From the NCBI GenBank assembly GCA_905234425.1, contig CAJOHR010000004.1:1-56427 (forward strand): a stretch of DNA of 56,427 bases. The letters are read 5' to 3'. The stretch is from an uncultured Oscillospiraceae bacterium. Its GTDB lineage: Bacteria > Bacillota > Clostridia > Oscillospirales > Oscillospiraceae. The notes beneath the pieces are model-generated. The model saw only the letters and a list, made by a program, of their open reading frames with translations, made no database searches and was not told where the DNA came from. Both the position numbers and the translations under genes were made by a program. Shown piece after piece: positions 1 to 7,427 of this stretch (positions within the stretch are counted from its first letter, which is position 1; each line of letters starts with the position of its first letter).

Positions 1-1
1 G

Positions 2-316
2 CTTCACGACCGGGACATGATTATGCTGGCCGGATACGGCGCAGGTATGCAGACCGCAAACACCTGCGGCGCGCTTCTGAGCACCATCAGCGTGCTGGCG
101 CTGAAATTTGTGGAGGCCCGAGCCCATGAGAGCCGGGACCTGCAGCCCGTCACCTTCCTGCTGACCAAGAAATTCAAGGAAGCCTTCTCCTCCACCCTCT
201 GCAAGGACATTCGCCCCCAGTGCTTCCAGAAGGAGATCCGATGTCAGAAAACAGTCCATATGGCCTGTGACATTCTGGAGGAGGTCCTGGCGGAGTATCA
301 GCCCAAGGGCGCTTAA
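2..316 (+). CDS. C_GCAxxG_C_C family redox protein, 3' part
   Basis: The frame is open from the left edge, so the start lies outside the window. The visible part has the C-terminal layout of the C_GCAxxG_C_C family: a glycine-rich turn (GYGAGM), then TCGALLS leading into a hydrophobic helix, spaced single cysteines further on (STLCKD, RPQCF, IRCQK, HMACD) and an ILEEVL end. These proteins are small cysteine-rich proteins, thought to be redox-active or metal-binding, common in anaerobes. The precise role is unknown. The N-terminal cysteine motif that names the family is not in the window, so the call rests on the second half only. Confidence 0.7.
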   Translation, partial: LHDRDMIMLAGYGAGMQTANTCGALLSTISVLALKFVEARAHESRDLQPVTFLLTKKFKEAFSSTLCKDIRPQCFQKEIRCQKTVHMACDILEEVLAEYQPKGA

Positions 317-416
317 CAATTTTTCGCAGGACCCCGGAATTTTGCAGGGAACAGCCGAATAGTATAGTAGAAACACCGCCGCATCCCGGCACACACATAA
401 TTTGGAGGTTTTCACT

Positions 417-521
417 ATGCTGCTGACTGGTATTCTGCTTCCCCTGGCCCTGATTTTCACGGTCCTTTCCGCCTATGCCGTCCGGACCGCTCCCTACACT
501 ATGGAGGAACTGGGCCTGTAA
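417..521 (+). CDS. 34-residue single-span membrane peptide
   Basis: A short reading frame starts at ATG 417 behind a good ribosome site (TTTGGAGG, 401-408) and ends at TAA 519-521. It encodes 34 residues: a hydrophobic first half (LLTGILLPLALIF) forming one membrane span, then a short tail ending in MEELGL. It is followed at once by a strong terminator, so it appears to be a small transcription unit of its own between the upstream redox protein and the YidC-like fusion gene. I do not recognise the family. The ribosome site, the membrane span and the terminator argue that it is real, but no homologue was checked. Confidence 0.5.
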   Translation: MLLTGILLPLALIFTVLSAYAVRTAPYTMEELGL

Positions 522-543
522 TTTGGGACCCCTTATCACACAC

Positions 544-589
544 AAGGAATGCCTTTCCCATCCTTGATATGGGAGAGGCATTCCTTTTT
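544..589 (+). terminator. Rho-independent terminator
   Basis: A 17-bp stem (544-560 with 570-586, one G-T pair) with a 9-base loop, followed by a short T run. It closes the small-peptide unit and separates it from the next promoter. Confidence 0.85.
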
Positions 590-632
590 CCCGGTAAAAT
601 CAAATTGATGTGTTCTTGGTGGATATTATGTG

Positions 633-661
633 TTGATTTTGTGAAGAACATGCGATATACT
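633..661 (+). promoter_or_regulatory. Sigma-A promoter of the choline/teichoic-like operon
   Basis: TTGATT (633-638), 17 bases, TATACT (656-661). It lies 55 bases before the YidC-like fusion gene and is the only good promoter seen before the four-gene operon. Confidence 0.65.
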
Positions 662-716
662 GTAGGAACACTGCCTGTGGCATATCTGCTTTTATTTCGC
701 TATGGGAGGTCCTTCC

Positions 717-2813
717 ATGCGCCTGATCAACACCGTATTTGGTATCCCTCTGGGCTGGATCATGTGGTGTCTCTACCGCCTGACCGGCTCTTATGTGCTG
801 TCCATCGTCCTTTTGACCCTGGTCAGCAAGATGATCCTTCTGCCTCTCAGCATTGCCGTCCAGAAAAACTCCATTAAGATGGTCCGGCTTCAACCGGAGA
901 TCAACCGCATCACCCTGCAGTATTTCGGAGACCGGGACGCCATTGCCGACCACACCATGGAGCTCTATAAGCGGGAGAAATACAGTCCCGCCCTGGGTAT
1001 GGTGCCCCTGATCATTCAGATCATGCTGGTGCTCGGTATGATCGGCGTGGTCTACCACCCCATGCAGCATCTGCTCCGGGTGGACAGGGCCGCCTGTGAC
1101 GCCCTTGTGATTGCAGCGGAACAGATCACCGGCGCGCCCCACTATGGCGCAGGCGGTGAGATCCTTGCCCTTCACGCCATCGCCGACCCGAGGCTCCGGG
1201 ATGCCTTCCTTGCGGCCTGCCCGAACATTCCGAATCTAAAGGAGATCATGGCTGCGGCGGGACAGGTGCGCCTGAATTTCCTCGGCGTGGACGTGGCACT
1301 GATCCCCTCCCTTCGGTTCCCCAATCATCTGCTGTGGATTCCCTTCCTGTCCTTCCTGTCCTCGCTGGTGTTCTGCCTGGCCCAGAACCGGGAAAACGTG
1401 CTCCAGCGGGAGCAGGGCTTCTGGGGGAAATGGGGCGTCACCGCCTTTACCGTGGCCTTCTCCACCTATTTCACCTTCCTGGTGCCCGCAGGCGTGGGCA
1501 TCTACTGGATCGTCAGCAACGTCTTCTCCATCCTGGTCATGTACCTGATGAACTGGCTCTATCCCCCGGAGAAGGAGATCGACTATGAAGCCCTTCGGGA
1601 CACGGGCGAAAAGGTAAAAGCCCGGAAAGCCGCCAAGCGGGAGGAGCGGAAAAAGCTCCGTCCCTATCGGAAGCGGGAGAAGCAGGACTACCGCCGCTTC
1701 CTGGACAGCAAGGTGAAAAAGCAGTTCGTGATCTACAGCGAGAGCAACGGCTTTTACAAGTATTACGCCGGTATGATCGACTATGTGCTGGAGCATTCCA
1801 ACATCATCATCGACTATATCACCTCAGACCCCAACGACAACGTGTTCCATATGGAGAGCCCCAGATTCCGGACATACTACATCGGGGAGCTGCGGCTGAT
1901 CTCCCTGATGATGAAAATGGACGCGGACATTGTCCTCATGACCATGCCGGACCTGGAGCTCTATCACATCAAGCGGAGCCTGGTTCGGAAGGACATCGAG
2001 TATATCTATATGGAGCACGGTACCGGCAGCGACAACATGCTGGGCAAGCCCCACTGCATTGATCACTATGACACCATCTTCAACGTGGGCCCCCATCAGA
2101 CCGCCGAGGACCGGGCGCTGGAAAAGCTGTACGGGATCAAGCCCAGACGGCTTGTGAAGGTGGGCTACAGCCTCATCGACGAGATGACGGCGGCTTGGGA
2201 AGCAACGCCCAGGAAAGACCCCTCGGTAAAGAAAACGGTGCTCATCGCCCCCTCCTGGTGGACGGACAACATTATGGATTCCTGTATCGACGCGCTGGTG
2301 GAGCAGATCCTGCCCCTGGATGTGAAGCTGATCATCCGGCCCCACCCCCAGTATGTGCGGCTGTACCCTGATCGGATCCAGGCAGCCATAGAACGCTACC
2401 GGAAATATTTCGGCCCTGATTTTGAATACCAGACGGATTTCAGCTCCACGGATACGGTCTACAATGCGGACCTCCTGATCACCGACTGGTCCAACGTGGG
2501 CATGGAGTTCGCCTTCTCCACGCTAAAGCCGGTACTGCACATCAACACGACCATGAAGGTGCTGAACCCCGACTACCGGAAGATCGACATTGTTCCTATT
2601 GATATATGGGTCCGGTCTGAGATCGGCGGTGCGCTGGAGCTGAACGAGCTGGACAAAACGGGCGCGACGGTCACGGATCTGCTGTCCCGGCCGGAGGAAT
2701 TCCGAGAGGCCATCGCAAAGGTCAAGGAAAAGGCCATCTACAACATCGGCCACGGCGGAGAAGCCGCAGGCCGGTATATCATCCGGCGTCTGGAGCCGGA
2801 GGCAGGCAAGTAA
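717..2813 (+). CDS. YidC/Oxa1-like domain fused to TagF-like CDP-alcohol phosphotransferase
   Basis: A 698-residue two-domain membrane protein. Residues 1-285 resemble YidC/Oxa1 insertases: membrane spans near 10-45, 93-115, 203-222 and 240-280, the helical hairpin between the first two, and the late motif PAGVGIYWIVSN. The usual groove arginine is a lysine (VSKMILLPL). A very basic linker (about 295-335) leads to a domain of the CDP-glycerol glycerophosphotransferase family, with EHGTG (433-437), RPHPQ (541-545) and ITDWSN (588-593). These match the family's HGT, HP and ITDYSS motifs but are altered around the histidines. Start chosen at ATG 717 because GGAGG sits 8 bases upstream; an earlier in-frame ATG at 702 overlaps that site. 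The downstream genes make a CDP-activated amino alcohol, so the donor may be CDP-choline rather than CDP-glycerol (inference). Confidence 0.85.
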   Translation: MRLINTVFGIPLGWIMWCLYRLTGSYVLSIVLLTLVSKMILLPLSIAVQKNSIKMVRLQPEINRITLQYFGDRDAIADHTMELYKREKYSPALGMVPLIIQIMLVLGMIGVVYHPMQHLLRVDRAACDALVIAAEQITGAPHYGAGGEILALHAIADPRLRDAFLAACPNIPNLKEIMAAAGQVRLNFLGVDVALIPSLRFPNHLLWIPFLSFLSSLVFCLAQNRENVLQREQGFWGKWGVTAFTVAFSTYFTFLVPAGVGIYWIVSNVFSILVMYLMNWLYPPEKEIDYEALRDTGEKVKARKAAKREERKKLRPYRKREKQDYRRFLDSKVKKQFVIYSESNGFYKYYAGMIDYVLEHSNIIIDYITSDPNDNVFHMESPRFRTYYIGELRLISLMMKMDADIVLMTMPDLELYHIKRSLVRKDIEYIYMEHGTGSDNMLGKPHCIDHYDTIFNVGPHQTAEDRALEKLYGIKPRRLVKVGYSLIDEMTAAWEATPRKDPSVKKTVLIAPSWWTDNIMDSCIDALVEQILPLDVKLIIRPHPQYVRLYPDRIQAAIERYRKYFGPDFEYQTDFSSTDTVYNADLLITDWSNVGMEFAFSTLKPVLHINTTMKVLNPDYRKIDIVPIDIWVRSEIGGALELNELDKTGATVTDLLSRPEEFREAIAKVKEKAIYNIGHGGEAAGRYIIRRLEPEAGK

Positions 2814-2837
2814 TTCATGCATTCAGGAGAGAGAACC

Positions 2838-3752
2838 ATGGAAACACCGAATCCCGGGCAGGAGGCTCTGATCCGCAGGAGCTTTCATCTGGCGGAGACT
2901 GCGCCTGTACCGAAGCTGACGCCCCTGGAGGGCGGAATCACCAACAATTCCTTTCGTTTTTCCCTCGGGGGCCAAGACTATATCATGCGGGAGCCCGGGC
3001 GGGACACAGAGACCTATCTGAACCGCTTTCAGGAGGCGGAGGTCTACAAGATCGTTTCCTCCCTCGGGATCTCGGATGAAGTCGTGGCCCTGGAGCCGGA
3101 GACCGGCCGGAAGATCTCGAAATTCTGGAACAGCGCCAGGACCTGCGACGGCGGCAAGCCGGAGGAGGTGCGCGCATGTATGGCCGCTCTGCGCGCTCTG
3201 CACCGCATGGAGCTGCGGGCGCCCCACGACTACGATCTCTTCCGGATGAACCGGATCTTCATCAGCTTTCTGCCGGAAACCTCCTGGTATGACGACCATG
3301 ATGAAATCCAGAAGCGCTGCATGAACATGGAGCCCGTACTGGCAAAGTACAAAAAGTACGCCATTTTGTCCCACTGCGACGCGGTGCCGGAGAACTTTCT
3401 ATTCATCGACGAGGAAAACGGTCCCGAGCTGCGGATCATCGACTGGGAGTACGCCGGGAATCACGATCCGGCCATCGACGTGTCCATGTTCTGCAACAGC
3501 GCCTTTTACGACGACGAAGCGCTGAACAAGCTCATGCGCTGCTACCTGGAGGGACGGGAGCCCGATCCGGAGTTCCGGCTGCGGGTCTATGGCTATCTGG
3601 CCCTGATCGGTCTGTTTTTCAGCAACTGGGCCGAGCACGTATACTCCCCCGAGGAGGATGTGCGGGAATACGGCGGGCTCCAGTATCACTACGCCCGGGA
3701 GTACTCCAGGGAATTCTGGGAGCTGCTGCCGGAGGTAACGGAGTGTGATTGA
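2838..3752 (+). CDS. LicA-like choline/ethanolamine kinase
   Basis: A 304-residue aminoglycoside-phosphotransferase-fold kinase of the choline kinase group. It would phosphorylate choline, or a related amino alcohol, with ATP in the cytosol. Seen: an N-terminal glycine loop (EGGITNNSF, 31-39), the catalytic Brenner motif HCDAVPENFL (179-188) and the metal-binding IDWEYAG (201-207), in the order and spacing of LicA and eukaryotic choline kinases. Start at ATG 2838 behind AGGAGA; an in-frame ATG at 2817 has no ribosome site. The stop overlaps the next gene by 8 bases, indicating translational coupling with the cytidylyltransferase. Ethanolamine as substrate cannot be excluded from sequence. Confidence 0.85.
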   Translation: METPNPGQEALIRRSFHLAETAPVPKLTPLEGGITNNSFRFSLGGQDYIMREPGRDTETYLNRFQEAEVYKIVSSLGISDEVVALEPETGRKISKFWNSARTCDGGKPEEVRACMAALRALHRMELRAPHDYDLFRMNRIFISFLPETSWYDDHDEIQKRCMNMEPVLAKYKKYAILSHCDAVPENFLFIDEENGPELRIIDWEYAGNHDPAIDVSMFCNSAFYDDEALNKLMRCYLEGREPDPEFRLRVYGYLALIGLFFSNWAEHVYSPEEDVREYGGLQYHYAREYSREFWELLPEVTECD

Positions 3753-4482
3753 AATGGAACGGGCTCAGCGCGCCCTGATCATGGCCGCCGGCTTCGGCCA
3801 AAGAATGCTGCCGGTGACCCGGAAGGTCCCCAAGCCTCTGGTGGCGGTGCGGGGCGTCCGTTTCATCGACAACCAGATCGAGGCTCTGCACCGGATCGGG
3901 ATCACCGATATCGTTGTGGTCATCGGCCATCTGAAGGAGCAGTTCTACGGTCTTCCGGACCAGTATCCCGGCGTCCGTCTGGTGGAAAATCCCGACTACG
4001 ATCAAGGGAACAACATCACCTCCATGTACTACGCCAGGGCGTATCTGGACCGGCCGCTGCTGGTCCTGGACGGAGATATCCTGATCAACGATCTGTCGGC
4101 CATCGACCCGGAATTCTCCCGAACCACCTACGGCTGCACCTGGTATGAAAACATTCCCATCGAGTGGGTCTTTGATCACGACGACGACTGGCGCATCACG
4201 AAGGTGCACCAGAACGGCGGCACCGGATGGACCCTGCGCAGCATTTCCCTATGGACCAAGGCGGATGCTTTGCGACTCCGGGATCAGATCACGGAGGCCT
4301 ACGAGGTTCAGGGGCTGCGGAGCGCCTATTGGGATCAGGTGGCCCTGGACCTGCACTTTGGAGAGTATGAGATCGGGATCCGGCGGCTCCGGGATGCGGA
4401 CATCCTGGAGATTGACACATTTGAGGAGTTGTGTCAGGCGGACCCCTTCTACATAGGAAAGGAAGATAGCTATTATGAATGA
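3745..4482 (+). CDS. LicC-like CTP:phosphocholine cytidylyltransferase
   Basis: A 245-residue sugar-nucleotidyltransferase-fold protein. The N-terminal nucleotide-binding signature AAGFGQRMLPVTRKVPKPL and the metal-binding LDGDI (about residue 110) match LicC, which turns phosphocholine and CTP into CDP-choline. There is no C-terminal left-handed beta helix, and the length fits LicC. The start is GTG 3745, nine bases after GGAGG and overlapping the kinase stop; ATG 3754 is an alternative. The gene overlaps the transporter start by 8 bases. Its place between a choline kinase and a betaine/choline-type transporter is the main reason for preferring LicC over a sugar-1-phosphate nucleotidyltransferase. 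Confidence 0.8.
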   Translation: MIEMERAQRALIMAAGFGQRMLPVTRKVPKPLVAVRGVRFIDNQIEALHRIGITDIVVVIGHLKEQFYGLPDQYPGVRLVENPDYDQGNNITSMYYARAYLDRPLLVLDGDILINDLSAIDPEFSRTTYGCTWYENIPIEWVFDHDDDWRITKVHQNGGTGWTLRSISLWTKADALRLRDQITEAYEVQGLRSAYWDQVALDLHFGEYEIGIRRLRDADILEIDTFEELCQADPFYIGKEDSYYE

Positions 4483-6022
4483 GACCGCGCATAACCAACA
4501 GGAGAAGAAACGGCTCGATCTGACACTGATGATCGTGCCGTTTCTGGTGATATGCCTTGTGGCTTCCACGTTTTTCATCTGGCCGGAGGGAGCAACCAAC
4601 ACCCTGTACATGATCCGGGAATTCATCAACACCTGGCTCTCCTCCTGGATCTGTCTGATCGGCATTGCCGCCATCGGCATCACCATCTACTTCGCCGCCT
4701 CGCCCCTGGGAAAAATCACTCTGGGCGATCCCGAGAAGGCCATGCCCCGGTTCCAGTGGGGCGCCATCGTGTTCACCACCACCATGGCCGCCGACCTGCT
4801 GTACTTCGGCATCTGCGAGTGGACGTTCTACGCCGATGATCCCTATCTTGCCACTCTGGGCGGCAGCATTCAGGACTGGATCCCCACCATGTCCCTGTTT
4901 CACTGGGGCCCCACGGTCTGGAGCTTTCTGCTCGTCATGTCCGTGGTGTTCGGCTTTATGATGCATATCCGCAACACCGAGTCCCGGAAGCTCAGCGAGG
5001 CCTGCCGGCCTCTGCTGGGAGAGAAGATGGACGGTCCGCTGGGAAGGCTCTTTGACATTCTGACCATTCTCTCCGTCTATGCAGGCGTTGCCGCCTCTGT
5101 GGTCTTTGCCGTTCCCACCATCGGCGCCGCCATCGGCGATCTCTTCGGCTTTACCGCCGGCGCCGGGACCTTCATCGTCATTGCCCTGCTTATCGGTCTG
5201 GTCTACGCCGTTTCCGCCCTCATCGGCATGAAGTCCATCACCTGGTTCAGCAAAGCCTGTGTCTGGCTGTTTCTGGGGCTCATGGCCTATACGTTCCTGT
5301 TCAGCGGCCGGGCCATGTTCATGCTGGAGACCGCCATCACCACCACGGGCAATCTGGCCAATAGCTTCCTGCGGCTGTCCACCCAGCTTGATCCCATGCG
5401 GGAAACCTATTTCCCCCAGAACTGGACTCTGTTCTACTGGGCCTACTGGCTCAGCTGGAGCGTGGGCGCGCCCTTCTTTATCGCCCAGATCAGCCACGGC
5501 CGCACGGTCCGTCAGGTGATCGTGGAGGGCTACGCCTGGGGCGTGGCCGGAAGCTGGATCGGCTTCTACATCATGGGCAACTACGGCATGAGCCTTCAGC
5601 TCATCGACGGGATGCCGCTTTCCGCCGCGGTCATGGCCGGCGAGGACGTGACCTCCGTGGTGCTGACCATCCTCAAGACCCTTCCCCTGCCCCAGCTCGT
5701 GGTGGCCGCGGTGGCTGCGGTTATGATCCTGCTGATCACCACATCTCTCGACTCCACCACGCTGATCGCCAGCGCCTTCAGCGAGCCCTATTTGAAGCCT
5801 GACGAGCTGCCCAGCAAACGGGGCCGTGTGTTCTGGGCGATCCTGCTGATCATCCTGCCCATTTCCCTGCTGTTCGCCGAGGGTTCTCTCAGCAATGTGC
5901 AGTCCATCGCCATCATCTTCGCCCTGCCTATCAGCGTGATCCTGCTGCTGGCCACAGCCTCCTTCATCAAGGACGCCAGACGGTATCTTGCAGGAGATCC
6001 TGCGGAAAAAGCGAAGAACTAA
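4475..6022 (+). CDS. BCCT-family choline/betaine transporter
   Basis: A 515-residue membrane protein with about twelve spans, of the betaine/choline/carnitine transporter family. The family hallmark is clear at residues 317-344: WTLFYWAYWLSWS followed by FFIAQISHGRTVRQ, the tryptophan-rich span and the arginine-containing ISRGRT-like loop. It most likely imports choline for the kinase and cytidylyltransferase before it; pneumococcal-type clusters use the unrelated LicB at this step. The termini are short, without the long osmosensing tail of BetP. It overlaps the preceding gene by 8 bases and is the last gene of the operon, closed by a terminator 13 bases on. The exact substrate is inferred from context. 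Confidence 0.88.
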   Translation: MNETAHNQQEKKRLDLTLMIVPFLVICLVASTFFIWPEGATNTLYMIREFINTWLSSWICLIGIAAIGITIYFAASPLGKITLGDPEKAMPRFQWGAIVFTTTMAADLLYFGICEWTFYADDPYLATLGGSIQDWIPTMSLFHWGPTVWSFLLVMSVVFGFMMHIRNTESRKLSEACRPLLGEKMDGPLGRLFDILTILSVYAGVAASVVFAVPTIGAAIGDLFGFTAGAGTFIVIALLIGLVYAVSALIGMKSITWFSKACVWLFLGLMAYTFLFSGRAMFMLETAITTTGNLANSFLRLSTQLDPMRETYFPQNWTLFYWAYWLSWSVGAPFFIAQISHGRTVRQVIVEGYAWGVAGSWIGFYIMGNYGMSLQLIDGMPLSAAVMAGEDVTSVVLTILKTLPLPQLVVAAVAAVMILLITTSLDSTTLIASAFSEPYLKPDELPSKRGRVFWAILLIILPISLLFAEGSLSNVQSIAIIFALPISVILLLATASFIKDARRYLAGDPAEKAKN

Positions 6023-6034
6023 GCAAGTGTCCAT

Positions 6035-6065
6035 CGCACGCCCGATCCTGCCGGGCGTGCGTTTT
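6035..6065 (+). terminator. Rho-independent terminator of the choline operon
   Basis: A perfect 10-bp GC-rich stem (6035-6044 with 6052-6061), a 7-base loop and a TTTT run. Confidence 0.88.
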
Positions 6066-6109
6066 CTGGCTTGGTTCTGAAAAAAGCGTCAGTTTTTGTC
6101 GAAAAGTTA

Positions 6110-6138
6110 TTGCGTGCCGTCTTGTTTTGCGATATGAT
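6110..6138 (+). promoter_or_regulatory. Sigma-A promoter
   Basis: TTGCGT (6110-6115), 17 bases, TATGAT (6133-6138), placed 38 bases before the DUF1508 gene. Confidence 0.6.
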
Positions 6139-6176
6139 GGAGACGGAATAAATCATGCTCTGAAGGAGGTACCACC

Positions 6177-6548
6177 ATGGGAAAATTCGTCATGAAAGCC
6201 ACCAAAACCGGCATCAAGTTCGATCTGAAGGCCACCAACGGAGAGGTTATCGCCACGTCCGAGGTATACAGCGGCGAGCGCTCCTGCCGGAAGGGCATTG
6301 CCAGTGTCCAGAAAAACGCGCCCATTGCCAACGTGGAGGACCAGACCCAGGAGGGCTTTGAGAAGCAGAAGCATCCGAAATTTGAAATCTACAAGGACAA
6401 GGCCGGGGAGTTCCGGTTCCGCCTGAAAGCCACCAACGGCCAGATCATTGCCGTCAGCGAGGGCTACAAGTCCATGCGGAGCTGCACAAACGGCATTGAA
6501 TCCGTAAAAAAGAACGCGGTGGATTCCCCCATCGTCATCGAGGAATAA
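6177..6548 (+). CDS. DUF1508 (YegP-like) protein, tandem repeat
   Basis: A 123-residue cytosolic protein made of two copies of the DUF1508 unit. The first has FDLKATNGEVIATSEVY and the second FRLKATNGQIIAVSEGY; each is followed by a short helix ending in a KNA motif (GIASVQKNA, GIESVKKNA). The family is widespread, small and of unknown function. The tandem form is the common one, as in E. coli YegP. The start has a near-ideal ribosome site (GAAGGAGG). It is a single-gene unit with its own promoter and terminator, and nothing around it suggests a specific role. Confidence 0.9.
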   Translation: MGKFVMKATKTGIKFDLKATNGEVIATSEVYSGERSCRKGIASVQKNAPIANVEDQTQEGFEKQKHPKFEIYKDKAGEFRFRLKATNGQIIAVSEGYKSMRSCTNGIESVKKNAVDSPIVIEE

Positions 6549-6562
6549 CGCCTGCAGTTTTA

Positions 6563-6593
6563 AGCTCCGCCGCCTTCCGCGGCGGGGCTTTTT
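6563..6593 (+). terminator. Rho-independent terminator
   Basis: An 11-bp stem (6563-6573 with 6579-6589, one G-T pair), loop CTTCC and a T run. Confidence 0.9.
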
Positions 6594-6604
6594 CCGTCAG
6601 AGCA

Positions 6605-6633
6605 TTGACAAGGCGGCGATTTGGGGCTATAGT
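6605..6633 (+). promoter_or_regulatory. Sigma-A promoter of the esterase/ATP-grasp pair
   Basis: TTGACA (6605-6610), 17 bases, TATAGT (6628-6633): a near-consensus promoter 31 bases before the esterase start. Confidence 0.75.
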
Positions 6634-6664
6634 TTTTCTGTATTTTTGAATGAGAGGTAAACCT

Positions 6665-7411
6665 ATGAAACGAGACTATGTGACCCATTACAGCGGCTGG
6701 CTGAATCGGGATATGCACATCCTGGTCCACGGAGACCGGGGCCTTCCCGTTCTGGTGTTCCCCACCCAGGATTCCATGTGCACGAATTTTGAGGACTTCG
6801 GCATGATCGACACCCTGTGGGACTACATCGAAAGCGGGCAGATCCAGCTTTTCACCGTGGACACGGTGGACAAGGAGAGCTGGTCGGACGATTGGGGCAA
6901 CGCGGAGCATCGGAGTCAGATGCAGGAGAATTACTACCACTACATCGTGGACGAGGCCGTGCCTTTCCTCCACGCATACAGCCAGTCGGACCGGCTTCCT
7001 CTGGCTGTGGGATGCAGCCTGGGCGCCACCCACGCGAGTATTGTGGCCCTCCGGCGGCCGGATCTGTTTGCCGGGTGCATCGCCATGTCCGGAATCTATG
7101 ACGCCACCTATTTTACAGGCGGCTGGATGGACGGCCGGTGGTACGACAACTCCCCTGTTCATTTTCTCCAGAACATGCCGCTGGATCACCCCTATATCCA
7201 CGAGTACAGCCAGCGCAGTCTGATCTTCTGCGTGGGGCAGGGCGCCTGGGAGGACGAGGGAATCCGGACGCTCCGGGAAATGGAGCGCATCTTCCGGGAA
7301 AAGGGCATCGAGGCCTGGACGGATTTCTGGGGCTATGACGTAAACCACGATTGGGACTGGTGGCAGAAGCAGATTCGCTATTTCCTTCCCATTGCACTTC
7401 AAAATTCCTGA
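6665..7411 (+). CDS. Alpha/beta-hydrolase, putative esterase family
   Basis: A 248-residue cytosolic protein of the bacterial putative-esterase (esterase D-like) group. The nucleophile elbow is GCSLGA (serine near residue 119), followed by a hydrophobic strand and FAGCIAMSG; the likely catalytic histidine is in NHDWDWW near the C-terminus. There is no signal peptide. Start at ATG 6665 behind GAGAGG; an in-frame ATG at 6650 overlaps that site. The ATP-grasp gene follows after 16 bases, so the two are co-transcribed. The substrate is unknown. The pairing suggests one enzyme makes and the other hydrolyses or transfers an acyl bond, but this is inference. Confidence 0.8.
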   Translation: MKRDYVTHYSGWLNRDMHILVHGDRGLPVLVFPTQDSMCTNFEDFGMIDTLWDYIESGQIQLFTVDTVDKESWSDDWGNAEHRSQMQENYYHYIVDEAVPFLHAYSQSDRLPLAVGCSLGATHASIVALRRPDLFAGCIAMSGIYDATYFTGGWMDGRWYDNSPVHFLQNMPLDHPYIHEYSQRSLIFCVGQGAWEDEGIRTLREMERIFREKGIEAWTDFWGYDVNHDWDWWQKQIRYFLPIALQNS

Positions 7412-7427
7412 ATCAGGAGGAACCGAC

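Noticed and set aside
717..6022. Choline operon as a complete LicABCD locus
   Set aside because: No LicD or LicB-like protein is encoded in the window; the transporter is BCCT-type and the transferase candidate is TagF-like.
4289..6034. Long open frame antisense to the BCCT transporter and cytidylyltransferase
   Set aside because: Its translation is rich in Gly, His, Gln and Asp with no domain, the usual antisense shadow of a GC-rich gene; the plus-strand genes have family motifs and ribosome sites.
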